DNA from: Isotricha intestinalis
Lineage: Eukaryota > Ciliophora > Litostomatea > Vestibuliferida > Isotrichidae
Assembly: GCA_023807065.1 (NCBI GenBank)
Contig: JAJJLU010000064.1
Span: forward strand, 1-20,821
Reading direction: 5' to 3'
DNA length: 20,821 nt
Below, one piece after another: positions 8,925 to 17,600 of the stretch; positions within the stretch are counted from its first letter, which is position 1; every line of letters begins with the position of its first letter. The notes below the pieces were generated by a model. The model was not told where the DNA came from. It saw only the letters and a list, made by a program, of their open reading frames with translations, and did not search any database. The position numbers and the translations under genes are program-made.

Positions 8925-11084
8925 ATGAAAATTTTCATCTGTTTTAATAAAGATTTATTAAAAAGTGAAAATTTTCAAATAAAAAAAATAAAAATTCCTT
9001 CCAAAGAAACTTATATTAAAGATTTAAAAAAAATTATTAATGATCGATTTAATATTTCAGAAAATCAACAAAAATTAACTTTTAAATTAATAAATACTTA
9101 TGTAACATTAACAAATGATTTTCCTTTATCTTTTTATTTTATAAGAAATAACTCAAAAATCTTTTTACAAAAAATAAATCCAGTTGAAGAAAAAATTGAA
9201 ATAAAAATGGAAAAATATAATCAAATAAAATTTAAATATTATCAACATTTAAATTTTTATTATCAAATAAACAAAAATAAAATAAACATTCTAAACAAAA
9301 AATTGTCAGATAATGAAAATTTCAAAAACCAATACAACAAAAGCAAAAATAATAATAGAAAAATAATAATCAATAATTCCCAAAATAATTTTAATAATAA
9401 ATTATATAATAATAATAAATCAAACAATAATATATTGAAAAATCAAATAGAAAATGAAATAAAAAATAATATAGAATATAAAGAAAAACAAACTAAAATT
9501 CAAAAATATAATTTTCTAAATATTTTACCAAAAATAGAAACATATCCTCCAATATTATTAGGAAAGGTAGAAAAAACAGGAAGAATGCTTCCAATATATA
9601 GATATAGAATAATAGAATTAAATCCTTATTTAGGTTATATTAAAAGATATAAATCTCATTTAGATTATCCTAATAATCCAAATGAAATTATTCCTCTTTT
9701 AGAAATTAAAAAATGTAAAATTGTTAATTCTAAAAACTCTGATCATGAATTTTTCTTTGATATTGATTATATTGAAATTGAAAGATATAAAGTTTATTCT
9801 AAATCTTCTTGTGAACAGTGGGTTTATGGAATTAATAAATCTATTGAATTTTATAAATATTTTAAAATGCTTGAAAAAAATTTCAATAATGTTAATCTTT
9901 ATTTAAAAGAATATAAACCTAAAATAATACAAATTTCTTTTGATAAAGATAATTTTAAAAATATTAATTTAGATACTTTAACTTATTATAATAAATTAAA
10001 TATTAAAGAAAATAATAATAATAAGGTAAATTTAAATGAAGAAAATAAGAATAATTTTTTTGCAAATACTGCTTCAACAAACAAAAATAATATTTATAAA
10101 AAACAAGTATTTTTAAAGGATTTTGAAATAATAAAAATAATAGGAAATGGAACATTTGGAAAAGTATTTCAAGTAAAATGTAAATTAGATAATAAAATAT
10201 ATGCAATGAAAGTATTGAAAAAAAAATCTTTGATAGAAAATAACCAATTAAAATATGCAATAAGTGAAAAAAATATATTAAAAAAATTAGATCATCCTTT
10301 TATAATAAAATTACACTTTTCTTTTCAAACACCTTTAAATTTATATATGATATTAGATTATTGTCAAGGAGGTGATTTAAATTATCATTTACAAAAAAAG
10401 ACTTTTTCTGAGAAAGAAATAAAATTTTATATATCAGAATTAATATTATCAATAGAATATTTACATAATAAAAATATAATATATAGAGATTTAAAGCCAG
10501 AAAATATTTTAATATATAATGATAATCATATCAAATTATGTGATTTTGGTTTAGCTAAAGAAAATAATAATATAAATTATAGAAATAAAACTTTTTGTGG
10601 TTCTTCATATTATTTAAGTCCTGAAATGATAGAAAAAAAAGGAATAAATTATAAAAGTGATATTTATCAAATTGGAATTATTATTTATGAATTATTTTAT
10701 GGTTTTCCTCCCTTTGATGGAAAAAATTATAAGGAATTGATTAATAATATTTTATTGAATAAAGTTTCTTTTAATAAAAATATTTTCATTAGTGAAAATT
10801 TAAAAAATTTAATTCTAGGGATTTTAAATAAAAATGAAAATGAAAGATTTAATATTATTGATATTAAAAAGCATAATTTTTTTTCTGATGTTAATTGGAA
10901 TGATGTTTTTAATAAAAAAAATACTTTATTAAAAGATTTGGTAGAACAAAAAACAATGGATGATGAATTTATTAAGAAAAATAATATTATTTTTAATGAT
11001 GAAGAATATAATAACAATAACATTAATTTAAATAGAATTTTCGGATTTACTTATGTCAATGAAGATTTTGAAGAAGAAAAATGA
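8925..11084 (+). CDS. AGC-family Ser/Thr protein kinase with N-terminal ubiquitin-like and PH domains (AKT/S6K/SGK-like)
   Basis: The 719-residue product has a beta-grasp (ubiquitin-like) segment at about 1-83, an Asn-rich linker, a PH domain at about 208-312 (invariant-type Trp299 in its last helix), a second linker, and a kinase domain at about 400-655. Kinase motifs are complete: glycine loop GNGTFGKV (407-414), AMK Lys429, alpha-C Glu448, YRDLKPEN (520-527, Asp522 catalytic), DFG (540-542), and SPE (565-567) in place of APE. The activation loop KTFCGSSYYLSPE keeps the PDK1-site Thr556. The C-terminal tail ends in RIFGFTYV, an AGC hydrophobic motif with Thr709 as the probable phosphosite and Ile in place of the first Phe. 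It should be active, recruited by phosphoinositide and controlled by two phosphorylations; that is inferred from the family. The start is the first ATG, just after a T-run; the stop is TGA. The Asn/Lys-rich linkers reflect the A+T-rich codon bias. Confidence 0.95.
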   Translation: MKIFICFNKDLLKSENFQIKKIKIPSKETYIKDLKKIINDRFNISENQQKLTFKLINTYVTLTNDFPLSFYFIRNNSKIFLQKINPVEEKIEIKMEKYNQIKFKYYQHLNFYYQINKNKINILNKKLSDNENFKNQYNKSKNNNRKIIINNSQNNFNNKLYNNNKSNNNILKNQIENEIKNNIEYKEKQTKIQKYNFLNILPKIETYPPILLGKVEKTGRMLPIYRYRIIELNPYLGYIKRYKSHLDYPNNPNEIIPLLEIKKCKIVNSKNSDHEFFFDIDYIEIERYKVYSKSSCEQWVYGINKSIEFYKYFKMLEKNFNNVNLYLKEYKPKIIQISFDKDNFKNINLDTLTYYNKLNIKENNNNKVNLNEENKNNFFANTASTNKNNIYKKQVFLKDFEIIKIIGNGTFGKVFQVKCKLDNKIYAMKVLKKKSLIENNQLKYAISEKNILKKLDHPFIIKLHFSFQTPLNLYMILDYCQGGDLNYHLQKKTFSEKEIKFYISELILSIEYLHNKNIIYRDLKPENILIYNDNHIKLCDFGLAKENNNINYRNKTFCGSSYYLSPEMIEKKGINYKSDIYQIGIIIYELFYGFPPFDGKNYKELINNILLNKVSFNKNIFISENLKNLILGILNKNENERFNIIDIKKHNFFSDVNWNDVFNKKNTLLKDLVEQKTMDDEFIKKNNIIFNDEEYNNNNINLNRIFGFTYVNEDFEEEK

Positions 11085-11749
11085 ATTTTCTTTTGAAATT
11101 TTTCAAATAAATTTTATTTTTACGAGATTTGATAAATTAGTTTATATTTTTAAATAAAAAATCTTTTCTAAAAAATAGATTTATAACCATTCAATCTTAA
11201 TAAAATATAAAGAAATTATAAAAATTTAAAAATATATGAGTAAAAATCTGTTGATTGCAAATTAAAATAAAAATATTAAAATTTTTATTATTTTCTTTAA
11301 AATTTTTTAACATTCTTAAATTTAAAATGGAAAGTCTAATAAAAAAAATAAAAAGAAAAATAAAATTCCTTTTTCTAACATTTGAAAATTGGATTGTTTT
11401 ATTTAATATATTATAATACAAAATTTCACATTTAATAATAAAGAATTCATTTTTCAGTTAATGATAATACACATTTAAAAAATCACACCTTAAAATATTG
11501 TTAATAATTTAACAGTTTAATAATTTTTTTATTATTTATTATTATTCTGATTTTAATGAATAATATAAATTTTAATAAGAAGATTAAATAAAAATAAAAA
11601 TAAAAATTAAAACAAGATTATTTTAATTACATTCACTTTTTAATTTATTTAACATAATAAAATAAATATTTTATTTATTTTAATAAAATAAATATTTTAT
11701 TTAATTTCAATTATATTACAACATACATTTGATAAAAGACTCATTTAAT
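11085..11749. other. Convergent intergenic region, no gene seen
   Basis: This lies between the 3' ends of the kinase gene and the 210-residue minus-strand gene, so it should contain both 3' untranslated regions. A 74-codon minus-strand frame (11197-11421) consists almost only of Phe, Ile, Leu, Asn and Lys and is probably chance. A duplicated palindromic 22-mer near the right edge is listed separately. Confidence 0.5.
11656..11703. repeat. Tandem pair of near-palindromic 22-mers
   Basis: The 22-base sequence aataaaataaatattttattta occurs exactly at 11656-11677 and again at 11682-11703, four bases apart. Each copy is close to self-complementary, so the pair can also form hairpins. It sits about 50 bases beyond the stop codon of the minus-strand gene at 11750, where a 3' processing or termination signal could be, but simple A/T sequence can produce such repeats by slippage. 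Confidence 0.6.
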
Positions 11750-12382
11750 TTAAATTAAAAATTTATATTCTTTTTGCCTTTTGTCAATCATAATTTTAGG
11801 TAGAAAAATACTTTTAGTATTTTCTCCTGTAAAATTATACGTGGTATTTATACTAAATTCTTTATTTTTAATTTTTGATTTACTAAAATGAAATAAAGGA
11901 ATTTTAATTTTTTTTTCATTGTTTAATTTATCATAAGTATTATTAATATAACTGAAATTTTTTTTATGTTTGGGTTTTTCTTTCATATAATTTAAAAAAA
12001 AAGATTTTTGATTGCTTGAAAAATGATTTTTAAAATTAGGAGAAAATGCTTTACTTAATTGAATATTATTTATATTTAAATTTCTTTTACATAATTTTGG
12101 AAAATAAAATTTATTTTTATTTTTATTTAAAGAGATTTTAATTTTTTTTACAAAATTTGTATTATTTGAAAGTCCTTTATAATTATTCTCTTCTTCTTGA
12201 AAATAAATTCCATTATTTCCTAATCTTTCAGAAGGTAAAATATTATACAAATTTATTAATGAAGTATATAAATCTAAATATTTAAAATGAGCACCAAATT
12301 CATAATAATTATGAATTTTTTCTTTGTATTTATTTTTTTTTTCTATATTTGATTTGTTTGGATTCAGATTAAAAAAAGACAT
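11750..12382 (-). CDS. Hypothetical ciliate protein, 210 aa, basic
   Basis: I do not recognise a named family. The N-terminal third is the most ordered part: YYEFGAHFKYLDLYTSL (about 26-42) followed by SERLGNNGIYF (about 51-61). The rest is rich in Lys, Asn, Ser and Phe with little predicted structure. The Gly-Ala-His-Phe-Lys-Tyr block looks like a conserved core, possibly a binding motif near the N-terminus of an otherwise disordered protein. There is no signal peptide or membrane span. The start is the first ATG and the stop is TAA. It is the first of three consecutive minus-strand genes, but more than 1 kb separates it from the next, so they are probably transcribed independently. Confidence 0.7.
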   Translation of the reverse strand: MSFFNLNPNKSNIEKKNKYKEKIHNYYEFGAHFKYLDLYTSLINLYNILPSERLGNNGIYFQEEENNYKGLSNNTNFVKKIKISLNKNKNKFYFPKLCKRNLNINNIQLSKAFSPNFKNHFSSNQKSFFLNYMKEKPKHKKNFSYINNTYDKLNNEKKIKIPLFHFSKSKIKNKEFSINTTYNFTGENTKSIFLPKIMIDKRQKEYKFLI

Positions 12383-13418
12383 TTATTTTTTATTTAAATA
12401 TATTTATTATTTACAATAATTTTCAAAATAAATCAATGTTTGTTTTTTTATTTTGTTTTTTAATTTGATTATTTTATTTAGTTTTTTTCCATATTTTAAG
12501 TTTCTATTTCAATATATTCTTCAATAAAAAATCTCCTTTAAATCTTTTGAAGAATTTGATTATACTTTAATTTAAAGTTTACTTAATATTCATTCATTTA
12601 TTTAATTAAATCTAAGTGAAATATTTGATGAATTTTTTCAAAACATATGGTATTTTTAAGGATATTTCTTAAAATAAATGGTTTATCAAATTTTTCAATA
12701 AATATGAAACATTTTTAAATATTAGATGCTATATTTATATAAATTATATTTACTTTTGTGTTTCTATAACCTGAATAAGAAAATAAGATAATATAAAAAA
12801 AATGAAAGTTAAAGAAAGGAAAATTGAGGAAAATCATTCAATTAATGAAGAATTACTTTTCCTATATTGATAATAAGTAAAAATATTAATATTAATAATC
12901 ATAATTTGAAAAAAAAGAAATTTTCAAAACTATGGGTGTGGTAGATTTTTGAAATTAAATATAGATGAATCATTCAATAAATCATAAATCATAAAAGATT
13001 TGAATGATATAAAATTTCTATTTTCATTTATCTTATTATAAATATTAGTGAATTTCACTTTACTTTTTCATTGTAGGAAAATTTAAGTAATTTAAAATTT
13101 AAGGCTTATTCTTTTGTAAAATTTTAATCTCTATTCAATATTAAAGAAGTTTATTTTGATATAATTAGGATAAATGAATTTTAAAGAATAGAAAAAAAGA
13201 AATATATAAGTTTAAAAAAACTAAGAAAGAAAAAAAGATTGATTAAATAAAAAGAAGATATAGAAGAAAAGATTTTAAAAAACACTATTAATAAAATCAT
13301 TATTATAATTATTTCAAATATAGAATATAATTTTTTTAAAAACTATTTATTTTCAATTTTATAAATGATAATATATAATAATATTTATATTAAATTATAT
13401 TTTGAAACACTTTTTTAT
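12383..13418. other. Intergenic region with one weak coding-like fragment
   Basis: About 1 kb without an intact gene. On the plus strand, roughly 12925-13070 reads FQNYGCGRFLKLNIDESF and onward with two TAA stops over about 50 codons; it has more Gly, Cys and Asp than chance A/T sequence usually gives. A 22-codon ATG frame begins near 12801. Neither has recognisable homology. No RNA gene or repeat family is visible. Confidence 0.45.
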
Positions 13419-13766
13419 TTAATTAACTTGATTAATTAATTTAGTTTTTCTCGTATAATTAATCATTTTTTGAAGAAAATCATTTTCTTTGATTAGAAGA
13501 TTAATCTGAGCTTTATTTCTATTATTTGTAGAATTAATTTTTTTAATTTCAACTTTCAAAATTTCATTACATTTTTTTTCTATAATTTTTTTAGTAAAAA
13601 ATATAAATTTACTTTGTTTTATTTTTTGATTCATAAAATTTATTTTCATTTCTTCAATTTCAATTAAACTTTGAATTTGTTTTATTAATGTTTCTGATTT
13701 TGAAATTTCTTGAAAATCAAATTTTGAATTATCAATTAAATTCATTTTTGAATTTAAACTAAACAT
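13419..13766 (-). CDS. Hypothetical helical protein, 115 aa, probable coiled coil
   Basis: This small frame is not recognised. Residues about 20-110 are rich in Lys, Glu, Ile and Leu with apolar residues at roughly heptad spacing (ETLIKQIQSLIEIEEMKINF, later INLLIKENDFLQKMI), which suggests one or two long helices or a coiled coil. No signal peptide or membrane span is seen. The first ATG gives MFSLNSKMNLI; a second Met at residue 8 is an alternative start. The stop is TAA. Its length and Glu/Gln content argue for a real gene, but there is no domain to confirm it. It lies between larger minus-strand genes with about 1 kb on either side. Confidence 0.6.
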   Translation of the reverse strand: MFSLNSKMNLIDNSKFDFQEISKSETLIKQIQSLIEIEEMKINFMNQKIKQSKFIFFTKKIIEKKCNEILKVEIKKINSTNNRNKAQINLLIKENDFLQKMINYTRKTKLINQVN

Positions 13767-14693
13767 TACTTAATTATATTTTATCATTTATTTTTAAAGT
13801 TAATTATATATTTTTTTATTTAATTTTATTTTTTGACAAAAATTAATATCAGATTTTTATTTATTATTTTTTTATTAAGTATGTTTAAAAAAATAATTTT
13901 TCATAATTTATTTACTATTTATATTTATAAAAGTCAAATATTATATTTTAAGATGTTTTTCTTCATTTATAAATCAACGAAATTGAAAGGTTTTTAATTT
14001 TACTATCTTACTATTATGTCAATTGTTTATAAATTTTTCAGAAATCAGTTTTCGATTTTTTTTGATATTTTTTTTTAATTTATTGTAAACCTTAATTCAA
14101 TAAACTTATTTTTTATATTTTATTTTTCTAATTAGCTTGTACTAATTGTGAGTTTATTAAATTAATTAATTAATCCTTGTCATTGGTTTTTAGAATTTTT
14201 ACCAAATTTCATAAGATTTGATTTTACATTTTATAATATGTCTTTTTTTATTAATGGTTTATGTTTAATGTTTTTTATATTGTATATATAAGTGAATTTT
14301 CTTTTTTCTTTGAATTATTTCTTTCTTTTTAATCATTTAAATCTTTTTTTAATTTTGAATTTCTTTTATTGTTTATTTTTTATTTGTATTTCTATTAATT
14401 TAAATTATTTATTTTTTTATAATTTGTTTATTGATTCTGTATGTTCAAATTTGAAAAAAGGATTAAATTCTTTATTTAATGATTTTCTTTTTTCCTTAAA
14501 ATTTTTATGAATATTTATTTTACTTTTTCTATTTTCTTTTCTAAATTATCATTTATTTTTCCTGTTGAATTTGTGCTATATTATTTAATAAATTTAAAAT
14601 TACTTTCTATAACTATAAGATAAAAAAAATTATTTAAAAAAAATGTTTGTGTTCAAATTTAAATTCTAAAAATTGTAAAATAAAAAAAGAAAT
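13767..14693. other. Intergenic region, no confident gene
   Basis: This lies downstream of the large membrane-protein gene and upstream of the 115-residue gene. A 72-codon plus-strand frame (14292-14510) is almost entirely Phe, Leu, Asn and Ile, as expected from T-rich noncoding DNA. No other structure is visible. Confidence 0.5.
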
Positions 14694-17600
14694 TTAAAAA
14701 ATAAATAATCTTTTCATATAATAGGCACATTTTACTCCTCCAAAACTTTCAATTAATGAAATTACAAAAATATAGAAAATTCCATATAAAGTCCAATTAA
14801 ACAACATTGCCCAAATTACAGAATAAAACCATCCATATTGTGTATTTCTATAAACAGCACAAAATCCCATAGTATAATAAAAGAAAAATACATCCAATCC
14901 TAAAATTATAATTAAACTAATAATTTTTTTAACAGAAAAACTTTTTTGATAGTCTTTAACAACTTCTTCTTGATTTTCACTTGCTGAAACTCGACCAATT
15001 ATTTCTTCTCTTTTATTTAATGTAATAATATTAATTGCTCTAATTAATATTGTAAAACCTATTGAAGTTAATTGAGCTAATATTATTCTATGATATTCTT
15101 TTCCCATTGGATAAAAGAAATTATCTCTATATTCATTTTGTATTCTTTTTCTAAACATTTTATTTGTAAAATATAAAGCATTAAAACCTAAATTGTTAAA
15201 TATATTTACAAATAAAAGCCAAGTACAAATTAAATTATCTGAAATTAAACTTGGTCTAAAAGGAGAAATTAAAGGATGTAATTCTTTAATATTATTAATG
15301 AAATTATAAAAGAAACTATTATTATTATAATTAGCAATAAAATTATTTGAATTGTTTTCTTCATTATTGTCATTTCCTTCTTTCAAATTTTGCATTTCTG
15401 ATAATCTGTCATTATCTTTTATTAAATTATCATTTTCAATAATTTTACTTTGATTATTACTAAATATAGTAAATATGCTCATTATTATTGCAATAACAAA
15501 TAACCAGAAAAATAACCAAAAAGCAATATTATTTTCAACATGTTTTATCATTTTAGGACATAAAGTAGGTAAATCATCTAAATGATCATTATAATTATTA
15601 TTATAATCAGTTATTTTTATTTTTACACCTTCAGATAATAAATTTCCTATATTATTATTACAAGTAAATTCTACTAGTTGATTTTCTGGATTGATTCCTT
15701 TATAAATACAATCATTTTCATTTATTATTTCAAATATTTTTCCTTCAAATATTTCTTTCATTCTCATATCTTGTGGTAAATCATAATCAAATTTTATATT
15801 TGAATAACAAGGCTGAAAAGCACTATCATTTGGATTATAAATATCAATACCTCTATTAATATAAAAATGGTATTTTTCATAATTAATTTCTTTAGAAAAT
15901 TTAAATGATATATCTCCTCCTTCAGTACATGATTTTATTATATTTTCAGTTTGAATTCTATTGTTTTTTAAATCATACATTTGTCCAAAAATGACATTTG
16001 ATAATTCATCTTCTATATTTAATATTGAATTTGAAATTTCTTGATTAAATGATATTAGAATTATTACTTTATCTGTGTCTTCTTGTTTTGTTTTAATATT
16101 AAAACATGAATTTAATTTAAAATGAGAATCTGAATTTGAAAGTAATTGATTGTAACTTATTATAAAATTTGAAGAAATATAACAATTATATGATAAATAT
16201 GAATATGAAATATAATCTGTAGGTTTAAATGTAGTATTTGTATATTGGTCAAAAATATAAGATTCCAAATAAGCCATTAATTTAGTTAAATTATCTATTT
16301 CTTCTTCTTCTGCCAAATTTTTATATTTTTCTTTTCTTTTTTGATCTCTCTTAATTTGAATAGCTCTTGATTTTGAAAAAATTCCAATATCAAGTAATAA
16401 AATTATATTTTTTCTAATATAATATGATATATTAGATTTAGATTTATAGTGTTCAGCAGTTTTATAAACATTATTATAAATATTGGAATCGTAGTTAATA
16501 ATCATTTCATTTATTTTAGCATTATTTTGTTTCATCAAAAAAATTAGTTCTTGAAGATAAATATAAGTATTGTTCTCATTGTTATATAATTCAATATATT
16601 CCTTCTTTTCATTAATATATAGATTTTCATTCATTAATTCTTCAATTTTTTCAATTTGTCTTATTACACTAGTTTCACAATAAATTCCAGTCCATCCATT
16701 ATTACATTTACAATAAAAAGAAGTATTATTTTTTATACAAATTCCTTTTTCATTACAAATGTTTTGATTTTCACATATTTTATGATTTTTTTCTTCCTCT
16801 GGAATTTTGCATTCATTGTCTATTTTAATTTGACCTTCAATACATATAGAATTATTAGTTTTTATTTTTATTGGAAAATTTGAAGAAAAATTTGTAGAAT
16901 AATAAGAATATGAAATTAAACTATAATTATCTTCTGAAATATTCTGTAAATTAAAAATACATAATATATTACTTTTATTTGTGTCATTATCATAACATTT
17001 ATTTGATATTATTTCATTAATTCCATTCGTTAAATTTACATCTTTCACTTTTGATCCTAATATTTTAGTTGAAAATTCTAATATTAATTCATCTTCTCTT
17101 TTTCCTTCTCTCATTTCTCCTCTAACATTCTTTAAAAAAATGTCATTTTGTTTGAATTTTATTGTTGTTTCACAATAATAACTATAATTGTAAGGAGTAG
17201 AAAAAATAATATAATAATTTTGATTTTCTACAACATTTGGAATATCAATATAACATCTTATTATATTATCAGACAGTATTTCACAATTTGATGTTTCAGA
17301 TATTTTATTTTCTGTTTTATTTGAGTCATATATCGAAATTGATTTAATATCATCTTCAGTTAAATTAAATTTAAAAGTTAAGCGAATTTCTTGATTTTTA
17401 ACATTTATTAGAAGAGGTGAAGTAACTTTTTGTATTGTATTTGCTTTAATTTCTTCTGGAACAATTTTATGCTCATAATTAATATAAAAATTAGTATCAT
17501 TTGAAATTGATTGAATTTTAGTATTAAAATTAAATATTTTATAATCTTGTTTTGGTATAATTTTTGTATATGAAATAAATTCTTTTCCTGCTTTAAGAAC

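Noticed and set aside
10003..10260. Minus-strand frames inside the kinase gene (also 10727-11023) and a plus-strand frame at 9721-9906
   Set aside because: They lie wholly within the confidently identified kinase coding sequence and have low-complexity hydrophobic translations.
11197..11421. 74-codon minus-strand frame
   Set aside because: Low-complexity Phe/Ile/Asn/Lys text in a convergent intergenic region; no motif.
14292..14510. 72-codon plus-strand frame rich in Phe and Leu
   Set aside because: The translation mirrors T-rich noncoding DNA, with no motif and no compositional sign of selection.
16656..16883. Plus-strand frames inside the large membrane-protein gene (also 19240-19461)
   Set aside because: They are antisense shadows of a 4.8 kb unbroken gene with clear signal peptide, EGF-like module and membrane spans.
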